Both the position numbers and the translations under genes were made by a program. 64,000 bases of DNA. Source: Ampullaceana balthica. Taxonomy: Eukaryota > Mollusca > Gastropoda > Lymnaeidae. The notes beneath the pieces are model-generated. The model was not told where the DNA came from. It saw only the letters and a program-made list of their open reading frames with translations, and searched no databases. The stretch's first letter is position 1; each line of letters begins with the position of its first letter. Location: positions 760,001 through 824,000 of the forward strand of contig CALYLW010000122.1 in the NCBI GenBank assembly GCA_944989445.1, given 5' to 3'. This document shows, piece after piece, positions 1 through 12,057 of this stretch.

Positions 1-154
1 AGGGAAGGGGGGGTCCAAATTTGAAAGTTCCCCCCGGGCCCCCACTTGAGGAGAGCCCCCAAAGGAGTGTACATTATCTCATATGAATGTAAAAAAACAG
101 GGCACCCTAAGAGGCCAAGCCCCTAGGCCCACCAAATCCCTAGCTACGCCACTG
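1..154. mobile_element. hAT-like MITE, right part only (cut by window edge)
   Basis: The stretch is rich in runs of C and G and ends in CCCTAGCTACGCCACTG. Its reverse complement begins CAGTGGCGTAGC, a CAG-type end like those of other short hAT-like elements in this window. The left end lies outside the window, so no target duplication can be tested. Confidence 0.45.
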
Positions 155-1084
155 GTACCAGGATATGTGTTGAAATATATAATACGTGATTATGAACTTA
201 ATTTAATTTTAAATAAATATTATAGGAAAGAAAACACGTTTTTATTTGCATCCTTTATTATCACTTAATAAGTTACACTGAAATCTGTACTAAGTGATGA
301 TAAATTCGTGATTCACCCAAGTTGCGATTACATTAGTATGGACCCAACTGATAGCGACTTAACAGGGTCATATCTGATGAAAATTTAGTGTCCTCTTTTT
401 CCATCTGACAATTATGGTTATCCTATATACTATTTCATTAAGTACTAGGAGAGGAGAGGAGAGTCTCAATTGACTTATGTGTATGCTCACTTGCTAACAT
501 TAGTAATATCATTACTGTTGACTAAATTTTGACACAACTTTCAAAGTAATCAAAGATGAAAGCCACTGTTACTATTTACTATTAATATTAACAATTGGTA
601 AAAGAAGTAAAAGTAAATTCGTTTGCTTTCAATGATCAATGAGTATTTACATAAATCCTCCTTTAATTTTATGATATTGGAGGGCTAAAACAATGTGAAC
701 CTTGGTTGTTTTTATGTTTAAGGCAAATATTTTGATACAATATAACCCAATCATTGAATGAGGCCAATCCCATAGTTAATAGGCAGGTTCATTTCCCCCA
801 AAACCTATGACGGGGAGGACTGTTAAAAGCAATAAGTCAATTAGTTTGATTAACATGCAACCCTAATGAAAAATTAGGTACATTATATTTTCTATCACAA
901 ATCTTATCCTCTTATATAACAAAATAGTTAATAGATGCTTATAAGAGGTGGATTTAAAGCTTTAAGATCATGTGTATATTTGTATTATTTTCAAGTCTGG
1001 AAATAAAGTAACTGTCGTAACCCCCCACTTTTCAAAGAATTTAAGCTGAAAACTCATACAAATGTACTATTGTGAATTTTTCAG
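155..1084. other. AT-rich tract upstream of the first visible SCO1 exon
   Basis: No coding exon, RNA gene or clear repeat was recognised here. It is probably an intron of the SCO1-like gene, because the first visible exon at 1085 begins in frame just after an acceptor AG and has no start codon. The mitochondrial targeting exon is therefore probably outside the window. Confidence 0.5.
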
Positions 1085-4000
1085 AAACTTCCTTGTGCTG
1101 TTAAATATTCAACAGATCCATCACCATCTTCATTACCCCCCAAAAAGAAGAACATAAATGCTGCTAAATCGGTAAGGTATCTCCCCTAATAGTCTTTACA
1201 ATTTTAACATGGTGACAAACTTATTTGTCATTCCTAAAGAAGATTGTTCAATTAACTATTACAATTTTTTTTTACAGCCTATTTCGTGGAAACTTATTTT
1301 GGTTGTTGTCGGAATAGGCGGAGGTGTTTTATTGTGGATGCAGTATCTCAAAAAAAAGAAAGAGCAGCGTATGTACCCATGCTTTTAGTATCACTCATTC
1401 GTTGAAATGGTACCTCATTAGCCATGTGGCATTAGATATTCCTCTGAGAACCAGACCATTCTTTTTTGAAGTGGTCCTATCCTATATGATGTATTATTTG
1501 AAGTTTTTGCTTAGTCACAAAATGTTTAATCTGAATGAATTCTTGAGTCTATATTTCCCACAACAGGTATAGAAGTGGGGACGTCAAAGGTATATTGGTA
1601 AAGCCCATTTGGGGGGAGACTGGACGCTAGTTGATCACCACGGCAACGTACGGTCAAGCACAGACTTTCGGGGGCAGTGGCTTCTTATCTATTTCGGTTT
1701 CACTCATTGCCCAGACATCTGTCCAGAGGAAATTGAGAAAATTGTCAAAGTCATCAATAAAACAGGTCACTATGATTTTTAACTTCTTTGGCTTTATTTT
1801 TTTTAGAGCACTGCCCAGAAAACTGGGGTAACACGAAAAATCACGGGAGTCATTAGGACTCAATAGAAATCATCAAAGTTTTATTTAAGTGCCTTCCTTT
1901 TTGAAAGACTTAACTTCCATGTGTATTGCCGTCTTTTTTTGCGTGATCAGTTTATTGCTAAATATTAGTTTTCGTAAGTGACAGCCTCATTCAGTTGGTT
2001 CATCTTCTCTCCGTTCTAAAGGACTTCCTGAAATGATAAAAAAGGTGTCTCTCCAGAATTGTGTGTTGGGGGGGAGTGGTGGTAGTAATGGTCACACTTG
2101 ACCATCCTGCCATGTTTGGCTGGGTGTTTCAACTGAACTTACCTGATGAAACTGAGTGTTTGCTTTGATGGCTATTAGAATGTTTATTTGCAATAAAGGA
2201 TTGAAATAAGTGTTGCAAGGCATACACAATGCTACTAACAATCATTGAAAGGAACTAAAGCAAATCATAGAATTAATTTATAACACCAAAAAAACAGTGG
2301 TCAAATTGCAATAATAAACAAAATCACCAATAAGAATTGGCTTTTTCCAAAAATTTATTTTTGTTGTTGATTTCTTGAGGTCATTATCTACTTATTTTAT
2401 ACTCTTTATAGTTATTTATATCTCTATACAAACAGATTTGATTTGACATTTTCAGTTTCAATGTTTGATTTTTTTGTCCTTTTGAAATCATGAGATAACA
2501 ATAGTGTTAAATATATATACATGTACTGTATTTTGGGGTTATCATCAAAAATAGGTTAGCAATCCCTGGTCTAGAACATAGGTTTCCCAGAATGTCTTGC
2601 AAAACAGAGGTCTTTGGTCTTCAGTAAAAACAGTGATGCTACCCACCTAGGCATCAAATGAGTTGATGTGTTTTGGCTCATCCCTAATGAAATTTCCCTA
2701 CTGTCACATGACTTCAAGCAACTTGTCTAAAGTTTTGTGTTTTATCCCCTTTTCTCAGAAACACATAGTTGCCAGATAACATTATTCTTAGGTATCAGCG
2801 GTTTTTTCATTGTTTATGGCTAAATAATTCTCTGACATTCTTTTAACACAATTGAGAATTGTACTGGATAGTTAATGTCCTGTCTCAAAACCGTTCAATA
2901 GAAGTGACATATAGTTTTTGAAAATCTAATTATCATAATTTGTACCAACACACTCACTAGGGTCAAATGCAAGAAAAGAAACTCATCTGAATTATGAGAC
3001 CTTGACAACTTAGGTCAGAGGTCGGGAAACTTTTTGTCTGAGAGAGCCACATAAACACAATAAATTTTGAAAAGTAATTCTATGAGAACCATACATTAAG
3101 TTGAAAACTAAAAATTCAAGCAAATTTGTGTGTTTTGTATAATTTCAACACTAAAAGTACAATAATTAAGTCTCTGAATTCTTTTTAATAACATCCTGAT
3201 GCTGTTTTTTTTTAAATATGCAATTATTATGGAGGTCAAATGAGTGGAATAAACATTTTATTTTTTAAAAAAAATAATCAAAGATTTTATTTTAAAAAAT
3301 TAAATAATGGAACATTTGTCTGAGAGCCAGACTCTGCCATCCATAGAGCCACATCTGGCTCGCAAGCCATGGTTTCCCGACCCCTTCCTTAGGTCATGTT
3401 TTCCTTCATTTGTTGAATGTTTTGCTGTAGAATATTTGTTTACCTTCTTCCTCCCCCTCTTTAAACCTAAAAACTTTTGAACATAATAGCTTTCTAGATT
3501 TGTTGGATTCCACCTCTCCCAGATATCAAATTGTAGCTATGTGTTTTAATTTTTCTTTTTTATAATCTTTAAAAGTTGTTTGCACACAAAAAGGGCGTCT
3601 TGTTGACATGTTCCTAGTTTTATTGTGTCTATTTTTCACAGTTTTTCATAACCTGAGTGCACTTTTTTTTCAATGACCAATCAAAAGACAATGTGTTCAT
3701 CACTTCAAGTTGCCATTTTTTAACATATTCTTGCTCATAATTAGTATCAAATTAGTCTTTTTTGAAATTTTTTGTTCATGTATTTGGAACCATATTATTT
3801 TTAATGAAAAAGTTATTTCTTTTCCCCTGAGATAATTTTTTCAACATATATTTGTGACTATAATTAACAATGTTATGTTGGTATTTATTATAAGGTGCCG
3901 TTAACTTACACGGGATGATACCGTGCAACTTAGAAAAAAAATAACTTACACGGGATGATACCGTGCAACTTAGAAAAAAATAACTTACACGGTACGGTAA

Positions 4001-6018
4001 TGTTTTAATGTAAAAAATAGACAACTAACTCTAACCCTGACCCTAAAAGTAAAAGATCTAATTTAATCGTAATTATAATAAGAATTTTAAATTGATTTTA
4101 ATATATTTGTTTTTCTATTTTAATGTAAAAAATAGACAACTAACTCTAACCCTGACCCTAAAAGTAAAAGATCTAATTTAATCGTAATTATAAGAATTGT
4201 AAAAAAATCAAAAAATATTAGTCTCAACCGGAAATCGAACCCATGCCTGTTCTTCAACACTCCGTCCTCCAGTCCAACTCGCAATCATGAGACCACGGAA
4301 GTTTGGTACATTTGGTGAATTTTAAAAAGTTATAAATAACTGACTACAAAACCGTCTCTGCGCATGTGCAAAAACCGTGTAACTTAGAGGGAAAAAAACT
4401 TACACGGGATGATACTGTGCAAGTTAACACTACGTTATTATAAATGTCTAGTTTGCAAGAATAACTGAATAACCTTGTCACACAAATAAAATATGCGAAA
4501 AAGCATGTCACTAATTGGAACATTTTCTTTAAGGGGAATTAAGTTTTTATATTTTTTACGGTAGTTCATTTTTTTTTAAACATGAAGATTGAACCCATTT
4601 TTTAATAATGTACTGTTTTTTTTTCACTCCATAAATATGAATTTAGACGCTGAGAAAAACATTCCCAAAATTCAACCAATTATCATCACGGTTGACCCAG
4701 AGAGGGACACACCTGCTGCCCTAAAAGAATACTGTGGTGGTAGGTATTCATTTCATTGTTTCAATATAATATTTGGCTGAAATAGTTTCAACAACAAGGC
4801 CATCAAACTTCAAGTTTAAGAACAGACAACATCAGTATGGAGCAAAATCAAATAGGTAGAGATACATACAAGTTGTTAATTTTTTATTTCTAAAATTATT
4901 TTTTTTTAAATAAATACATTTACCTCATTTATCCTGAAAATTTAAGGAAATTTTTTATTTTAAAAAAAACAAATTTTAAAAATTGAAAATGTTATAGAAA
5001 TTTGATAATTCATTATATTAAAATTCATACTCGGAATTTTGATGCATTTGTAACATCAGATTAATGAAGTCAATTTTTTTTAAACATAGTACTGCATCAA
5101 ATTAAATGCAAATATAATTGGTTGGTATACACGCCTTGTGACATTTATTTTAAAAAACGCACTTAAGAAGCAAACCAGTCTTGTATAAAGTCTTGTATTT
5201 GTATACAGATCATTGGTATCAGTTGCTTTTGTTATCCAGTAATGTATAGTTTTATCCTTGTTTATTTAAGATAACGGAAAAACTTAAAGGCTTTCATTTC
5301 ATTCAAATGTGTCATTTGGAGGATTAAATCATTAATGTTATTGATTCATAATCCAGAATTTTCCCCACGCCTCCTTGGGTTCACCGGCTCACAAGAAGAT
5401 ATACTGAAAGCCACCAGAGCGTACAGAGTGTACTACAGTCCTGGACCCAAAGATGAGGACAGTGATTACATAGTGAGTCCTTCCTTCTAGTGCCGCAGAG
5501 CCAAAAAAGTTATGGTTTCACACAAAAAAATAATGGAAAATGTATAAAATGAAAGTCTTGCGGGATTAAATTTATTATACTAATGAAAAATGTTCTCTTT
5601 AAGCTGCTTGGCCACGCAGTAGTTTAGAAATACAGAATAGCAAATTTTGATAAGGATAATAAAATATCTGTGAGTGTGGGAAGGGGGGAGGGGAATTTTG
5701 GAGAAAAAATAAAAATATGGATGCTGTGCAACTTTACTCAGGAGTTTGATATTTTGCACACTGATCAATGAACCTTAGAGGGAACACTGCTAATGAATAT
5801 TCATTAACCATGTTATGTGTTACACGCAAGGCTCTAATGGTATTTGTGCTTTCCTCCCTGTATAGGTGGATCATTCGATCATCTCGTACCTGGTCAATCC
5901 TCAAGGTGAATTCGTAGACTTCTTTGGGCAGGACAAAACGGCGGATCAAATGTTTAGCATGATTTTGTTTCACATTCGTAATTACATGAAAAGTGAGAAA
6001 GATAACGTGAAGCCTTGA
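1085..6018 (+). CDS. SCO1: SCO1/SCO2-like cytochrome c oxidase copper chaperone (5' partial, one apparent frameshift)
   Basis: This mitochondrial inner-membrane thioredoxin-fold protein delivers copper to the Cu(A) site of COX2. The exons read are 1085-1171, 1278-1368, 1567-1765, 4647-4739, 5357-5472 and 5866-6018 (stop TGA 6016-6018). Exon 2 encodes one membrane helix followed by a Lys-rich stretch. Exon 3 has the copper motif CPDIC within [13 protein letters not shown]. Exon 4 has VDPERDTP, exon 5 has [14 protein letters not shown], and exon 6 opens with VDH, whose His is the third copper ligand. Phases agree at every junction except exon 2 to 3: there the frame needs one base fewer, most simply in the G run at 1577-1580. 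The donors after exon 3 (GTCACT) and exon 4 (GTAGGT) are inferred. SCO1 and SCO2 cannot be told apart here. The start and presequence lie upstream of what is visible. Confidence 0.92.
3018..3387. mobile_element. hAT-like MITE with target duplication (SCO1 intron 3)
   Basis: The inverted ends are GAGGTCGGGAAAC on the left and GTTTCCCGACCCC on the right. The flanks carry the direct repeat CTTAGGTCA at 3009-3017 and 3388-3396. Eight to nine bases fits the 8-bp duplication of hAT elements, allowing for a base shared with the terminus. The inside is AT-rich with no transposase. Confidence 0.75.
3893..4434. mobile_element. MITE with internal repeats and a tRNA-like segment
   Basis: The ends are imperfect inverted repeats around GTTAACTTACACGG, flanked by TTATTATA at 3885-3892 and 4435-4442, a possible 8-bp duplication in AT-rich sequence. 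Inside, the CTTACACGGGATGATACCGTG block is repeated, and a segment of about 75 bp holding AAAATAGACAACTAACTC occurs twice (from about 4011 and 4129). The reverse strand of 4225-4305 contains a B-box-like GGTTCGATTTCC and an A-box-like TGGTCTCATGATTG, so a tRNA-related piece lies within it. Confidence 0.6.
5588..5789 (-). mobile_element. MITE of the AATGTTCCCTCTAAG family (SCO1 intron 5)
   Basis: The ends read AATGTTCTCTTTAAG and CTTAGAGGGAACACT. The body carries the family marks GTGTGCAAA and CTGCGTGG on the minus strand. This is a diverged copy with extra AT- and G-rich sequence in the middle. Other copies lie at 21430, 33390, 38458 and 51468. Confidence 0.6.
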
Positions 6019-6198
6019 CTTTATTTATTCAATTCTTTTTTATATTTTATTATTCATGTAAATATATATTTTCTTTTGTGTCCAATTATTTCCTTGCTAA
6101 TGTTTAAAAATAAGTGGAAAAGTCAGTTTTCAAATTCATTTTTGCATCATTGTGATGAACAAGTTATGTTTTTGTGGTTCATTCATTTGTGGAATGAC

Positions 6199-6204
6199 AA
6201 TAAA
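6199..6204 (+). promoter_or_regulatory. Candidate polyadenylation signal of the SCO1-like gene
   Basis: AATAAA lies about 180 bp after the SCO1 stop codon, within an AT-rich 3' flank. It is the first such hexamer downstream. Confidence 0.5.
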
Positions 6205-7386
6205 AATCTGGTTTTAAAAGTTTGTTTTCCTTTGCTTTATTGCTCATTACAATACATGTAGTTCATAAAATATTTTTTTAAACGTGTTGAAAAAAATGTA
6301 TTGTATGTTATTTATTACATTAAAAAAATTTTATGGTAAAAGTTTCAAAATTATTTCATATTCTCCAACAAATTTTTTGAAGATATGCCTCACTGTTTTT
6401 TTTTACAATGTGCCACAGTATCTTAGATATTTCATAACAATTAAGATGATTAAATGATCCACCTTGTTTCTCAAATATAACAATGGAGTTGTTAACTGGT
6501 GTACCACAGAGTTCAGATAAATTATAATATTTCAAATTTCTCTTATCTATAACAGACACTCCCATAAGATTATTGTGTACTACACTTATCCATGGTTTAT
6601 GTGTAGTCTTGCATTTTTATTATGATGATAGTGTGTTGGTTTTCTTGGTTTGATCAGGCATTCCATGCCCAAATTCCAACTTAGGAGAATTTATGTGGTG
6701 TTCTCTAGCTTGTGGAACAAGAAAAGTCTTTTTGTCCCAATGTTTATGAGAATGTTGTCTGTGTTTGAAGATAACACAAATTAAAATGCAGGTACCCCAC
6801 GTACAAACAGCTACAATGTATGCTACCATTATTGGAACTTATGTTCTATTTAACTGCACTCATCCAATTTCCTATAATTGCATTTGTAATTGTTGCTAAA
6901 ACTCAACTCTCTCTCGTTAAAAACTAGGATATTCAACACAAAGATTTTAAGAAGGTTTTTATTAAATAATAAATGACTGATTTTATTCATCCGTAAAATG
7001 AAGACTGACCAGATTAGTTCAAATAACAATTAAAAAGTAAATTATACAAAAATCGAAGTGTATATCTAAAATAATATATTTTAAAAAAGGAAAGGCATAT
7101 TAATGATATAATACTAGAATGGAAGTATGAAAAGGACCAGCAACATAATGGCATCACCCACTCATCCCCCATAGGATGGGATGAATCTTTCTTGAACGAA
7201 TTATAAGCAATGCACCGCACAATCTTTCATTTTAATATAAATTTAATTAATTAGGTATAATCAATCATGTGGCAAATAAAATTTGATTTTAAGTTTAACA
7301 TTCTGTTGCCTTCATTGACCTGCCTTTCACACTAATTAGTCGGCACTGAGTGTACTTGCATAGAGTGTTTCAATTTAATTATTAAC
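6205..7386. other. Spacer between SCO1 and the first dehydrogenase (left part)
   Basis: Apart from the LINE fragment above, the stretch is AT-rich. A 70-codon minus-strand open frame at 6356-6565 begins inside the LINE tail and resembles nothing I can name, so I do not call it a gene. Confidence 0.4.
6536..6800 (-). mobile_element. CR1/L2-like LINE, 3' end fragment
   Basis: On the minus strand the translation keeps the LINE C-terminal pattern (FGHGMPDQTKKTNTLSS, matching AWNGLPEESRKTNTLS of the better copy at 44640). It then runs into CACAATAATCTTAT, GTGTCTGT and ATAGATAAGAG, a decayed version of the shared hairpin tail. It is 5'-truncated and old. Confidence 0.6.
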
Positions 7387-7604
7387 TAGGGCTGTACCAG
7401 ATTCAAATTTTTGAAATCCAGCCAGAGCTGGATTTATGAAGTGAAATCGGGCCGGAGCCGGATTTGTTCAAATGGCCAGATTCCGGAGCATTATATATAT
7501 AATGGGCTCTACCGGCCAGCCGGATTTATGAAGTGAAATCCTGCCGGATTTATAAAAATGGCCTGATTCCGGATTTGCAGGAGATGATATCCGGTACACC
7601 CCTA
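7387..7604. mobile_element. hAT-like MITE with exact 8-bp target duplication
   Basis: The ends are TAGGGCTGTACCAGATTC on the left and CCGGTACACCCCTA on the right. TTATTAAC is duplicated exactly at 7379-7386 and 7605-7612. The interior repeats GCCGGATTT and TTTATGAAGTGAAATC. The same interior and right end recur inside the element at 58645-59189. Confidence 0.8.
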
Positions 7605-7612
7605 TTATTAAC

Positions 7613-8646
7613 ACATGTACAAGAATAATGACACCCAGACAATAACGCTGATGATTGGTCAGACACAAGGTGTTACTTCCTGGTGGACAAAGCTTATAAA
7701 AAAACATGCATTTTGGTCAGTTTACAAATAAATATTAACCCTACACAGTAAGGTCAATTTAGACAGCACTTAATTTGAAAGCACTAAAAGATATTTCATG
7801 GAAAAGATTGATCAGCTGTTTGGTTTTTCCAAATGCATGATACTAATAAAAAGGATATCTTGTAAATGACAGGTTTATTTTGTAACAGAAAATCATGGAA
7901 CAATGATGGCATTGTAAATATGAAATGGTACATGAAATGTTCAAACAGCTGGAATGATTAAATGCATTCAAACTAAGTTTTCATTTTCATATTTTTACAA
8001 AGCAAATTAACCGACATGCTTTTCTTGACATGTTGCTTATAAGGTTAACCAAATTATTAAACTTCTTAAATTCTGTTTAAATTAAAAGCATATTAATGTG
8101 AGCCATTTAATTTTAATGTTTCACATTCCTCTCCCTTCACACATCTCTCCCTTGTCCATTTGGGCTTGCACTTGCACCTTTCTGCCTCCCTTGCTTGGAA
8201 TTATCACATGAATTTAATTTAATATTACTGATACCTAGACAGCATGATAGCTGCGAATCATCTTAGCAGTAGCAAGCAAGGGCAATTTAACAACCTGAGT
8301 ACTTCACTGTGATTTCTATTTTTAAAATCTATCTTTTAAATTATAAAAATATTTGAACAGTTTATGTTTTAGGCAACATGTGACTTCAGTATCCAAGTGA
8401 TAAAAATCTTAATTCATTAACTCTTATTCATCTTTAAATTATAGTCGTTACATTGAAAAGAAGATAATATTGAAAAATAAACAATATTAAAATCGTTTTC
8501 TTTATTCTAAAGTACTGCTTAGAATAGATGTCTAAGTCTCTAGAATCAAGAAAACAATTTTCATTAAGTTAGACTAGTGATAAGTGATTAATAAACTTTT
8601 TAAGTTCAGTTTTTAGAGGTATTTAAGATATTTTTATATCTGTAAT
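7613..8646. other. AT-rich spacer, no feature seen
   Basis: No exon, repeat array or transposon end was recognised between the MITE and the 3' end of the first dehydrogenase gene. Confidence 0.5.
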
Positions 8647-8652
8647 TTTATT
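8647..8652 (-). promoter_or_regulatory. Candidate polyadenylation signal of the first dehydrogenase
   Basis: TTTATT on the + strand is AATAAA on the minus strand, about 95 bp past the stop codon at 8744-8746. Confidence 0.45.
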
Positions 8653-8743
8653 TCTCCAACAGTGCTAGGTCATAACATAAATTGAGAATATTTTAGCTTA
8701 TTCTACAATCCTTTTTTTAACAGTCTTTTGCTACAAAAACATA

Positions 8744-11700
8744 TTAAAACGGTAGAACCACCCCTTTATAATCGATAAGTTTTCCATGACTTTCGTCACC
8801 CGCATTTCCTATAACTTTCAGCATGCCCTCAACACTTTCGTCTGGTCCCACGGGGGCTTGGCTGGTGCCCATATCTGTGCGAACCCAACCAGGATGAAGA
8901 GCTGCAACCAGTATCCCAGACTCTTTCACCTCCCGTCCAATCATTATGCTGGCCATTGTCAGCGCTGTTTTGGAACATCTTGAAAATTTAAAGGGAAAAA
9001 AAAACACCAAATTAATTTCATTCAAACTGGCAGTTTCTTTGAACCATATAAAAATACTTCAGAAACACTAACAATTCAAAGCCTTGAGTAAACCCCTAAC
9101 CCAAATGTTTATTCATAACTATTACATTATGAATCGATTATATTTGGTTTAGCTCTCACATTTGTTTTATTTTATATCATTTGTGTCTTATCTATACAGG
9201 CGCTCCTTCTATACAGAAGATTATTGCGTCCTACATTCTAATAAGAATGTATTGGCAAGTGAAGCAGCGTTCACAGGCCAAGGGTTACGAGGGACCACGC
9301 TATTCCCAGCCGCCTGTTTCCCTAACTAATGTCAGGTACTCATTCAGAGCTGAGTGGACTCAGGGACACCCCTGGCCTTCACAGAGATTCAAACCTGTGA
9401 CCCTCTGTACGCCAGCCGACCACCGTTCCCCTTTTTAAAATATATCACCTATCAATATGACTTCATGACAGTGTCATCAATAAAACCAGACTCAAAAAGT
9501 GCAATTCAAAAATTTACTTGTAATAGAGAGAAACACCATGTCCTGTGTGGAATGTATGCTCTTGAGAGCCCATGATTGAAGAAATCATGATTACTCCAGC
9601 TTTGCTGGCGCTCAGAACTTCTGATTAACACCTGATGACGCCGCCTGTGTGAGAAGGGGAAGGAACTTCTGAGTTACCATTATAGGACCTGAAATTAGAA
9701 AATGTAATATTTTAAATGTCACTGCATATTTGTTTTGAAAATCTGAAGAAAAAAAAAGAGCTCACCTCAATAGACATTTTTAATTACATATTGCTGGTTC
9801 ATCACCGTCCCCTTTCAAGTTCGTTCTTATTTTACGAGGGGAATACTTTTCTTTTTAAAATTGTGACACATCTCAAAACAATGTTATTCAGCATACTCTG
9901 AACTAAAATAAATACTTTAAGTAGGCATAAAAATATTTCACAGGGTGTAGAAAGAAAGTAATTTCATATTTTACTTTTAAATTAATTTTCGCCAAGTAGA
10001 TATTCTATCATGCATTGCAAAAAGTTGATAACATTTCAGTACAATCAATATTCCCCCAAAGTAATTTTCTCGCATTCACAAAAAACAAGTCCTCTAAAGT
10101 GGTTTTTAAAATAAAATGATGTTCAGTATAATTTATATTTATAATTATTAAAAGCAGTTACTTGATACATTGGCGTCAAAGTGTTTTTGTAGTTGCTCTC
10201 TTGTAACGTCTCTTATGGCTCCAGTGCCTGCCTTGTCAAAATAGCCAGCATTGTTGATAAGCAAGTTCAACCCTTTGTCTCCTAAGACAGCCTTTGTTTC
10301 CTGTATCAAATGTAAGATTTAACATTGTTAATCAAAACATACAAAAATATTTCACTACTAAAAACTTGAAGTACATTTAGTTCAATAATAACAGTTTATG
10401 TCCCCCAACAACATACTGCAAATAATAGAGATTATTTACTAGCCTATTAATGTTTTTAAAACAAACGTAAGCAGACAAAATGCAGACAAATTCTGACAAC
10501 AAATTATATGTTTTTCTTCAGAAGGAATGACAGGTATGTGATATATGTGAACATTTTAATTTAAAAAACTATTAGGATTCAGTTCTGCCTCCACTGATAC
10601 TTGAAGATTTGGTAAAATTTGACATTGACTTCTTTATGTATTCATGGAATGTGCATATATGAAATCCTTTTTCTGTCAACAAATTTCAAGTACAACTTAA
10701 TCAATTAAAGTATCTAATAAATGACTGGAGGTGCAATTAAAGTTTTGGATTTTGTTTATTAATAGAATATATAATTATAAATAATATATAATTATAATTA
10801 TATACAATTATAATTTGGAGTATTATGTGTAAGTAGTAGGGTATTCTTGGAGATATTAAATTTAAAATTAAAGGGTTTAGGTTTATGAAACTTAGAGTAA
10901 TGGCAATGGTGAGATGGTATAACTATTTCAATGATTTGTCCACATATGGATTGATAATATTTCATTGATGAGATTGCGCTTTAGGCTTTACTACCTTTGC
11001 CGTTTACCCGTAGATCCCAGGACCAATATTGCTAAATATTAATATGTGAGTCACTAAAATGGAAAAACGTGCATGTCTCACCCAAAAGTTACCTATTGAA
11101 ATAATATTAATATTATTTTGTTATTTGCATTCTCATTATTACTATTTTTAGATTTAAATTATGAACTAACATTAACTTAATAGTAGACTAATTATTAACT
11201 ATTATTATTTATTAACTTCATAATATATTAATTAAGTATAAGAACTACAACTATAAATTACTTATTGTTGTTGTTCGTCCGTCGATTCGACGAAGACCAC
11301 TCTAGTCATCCGAGCGTTGCTGGGACTGGCTCTGTTTGTGCGTGCGCAGATGGCAGTATTAGACTATTACTATTGTATAAGTATTAACACTACTGTTAAT
11401 GTTAATATTTAAATCACTGTTAACTGTTATTAAATTAACAGAACAGTGAACAGCCCAGGCCCAGATTTTAAGACTGACAATGAGAATAAAATAGGTATAA
11501 GTATAAGAAGATTGCTTTAATTTAAGTTTAAATTTAAATAACAGTTTCTTCTTATAGAAATTAAGTTTACCTGAAAGGCCGATTCAATTTCGTCATCCTT
11601 TTCAACATCTAACTTGATAATTTTTACCGAAGAGTTTGATGCAGCAAGTGATTGAAGATTCGTAGCGTTGGACGGGTCTCTACATGCCGCTATCAAAACT

Positions 11701-11798
11701 TCTGGAGGTGACGAAGACTTCAAAAGTTGTTTTACGAACTCCAAACCCAGGCCACGAGAGGCACCAGTAACTAATACACTTCGAGCTGACAGTGTCAT
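8744..11798 (-). CDS. Short-chain dehydrogenase (C-factor/carbonyl-reductase-like), copy 1, with an apparent frameshift
   Basis: This is an NAD(P)-dependent oxidoreductase of the classical SDR fold; its substrate is unknown. Exons in gene order are 11798-11571, 10300-10162, 9688-9518 and 8978-8744. The start is the ATG at 11798-11796, giving MTLSARSVLVTGASRGLGLE. The nucleotide motif TGASRGLG sits at residues 11-18, NNAG is in exon 2, and the MISSIMGS catalytic-Ser region is in exon 3. The YKCSK (YxxxK) catalytic pair is built across the exon 3/4 junction, and HPGWVRTDMG is in exon 4. Exon 3 is 171 bp where copy 2 has 175, so its phase is one base short. The reading frame slips near 9608-9620, just before LSASKA, and the downstream sequence stays well conserved. 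It is either a recent pseudogene or a one-base sequence error. Confidence 0.85.
9186..9432 (-). mobile_element. tRNA-derived SINE (shared-tail family), SDR copy 1 intron 3
   Basis: On the minus strand it runs from a decayed B-box region (ACAGGTTTGAATCTC) to a tail with CTTCTGTATAGAAGGAGC and ATAGATAAGA. It matches the copies at 13458, 20206, 21882 and 23483 over most of its length and is among the more diverged. Confidence 0.8.
10301..11570 (-). other. Intron 1 of SDR copy 1
   Basis: It is mostly AT-rich, with an ATAATTATA-type simple repeat near 10768-10815. At 11266-11345 a GC-richer block begins with TTGTTGTTGTTCGTCCGTCG, read here as a retroposon remnant with a (CAA)n tail on the minus strand. 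A similar block ending in CAACAACAACAA lies at about 12555-12610. Confidence 0.4.
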
Positions 11799-12057
11799 GT
11801 TAATTTTAAAATAACACTAACCCGTCTTAATAATAATACACGTAGCTGTGTATCACAAGAGGCCGACAAGGTCTGGCAAAGAGTAATTATATCACTAGTC
11901 TTGGAACACGTGATTGTCGTTCTTGTTTGGGAAATACCCTTTTTACGGTTTTTTGTGTTTTTTAATAAAGAAAAAAAAATCCTTGGAGTATCATACTTTG
12001 CAATGGCAATAGGCTTGAGTTGACCACTTAATTTATTATTGTACACGCTAATACTAA

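Noticed and set aside
6356..6565. Minus-strand 69-codon frame as a small gene
   Set aside because: It starts inside a LINE tail and lacks a recognisable domain, start context or splice partners.
10768..10815. AT-rich palindromic tract as a replication origin
   Set aside because: It is a simple ATAATTATA repeat in an intron, with nothing specific to an origin.
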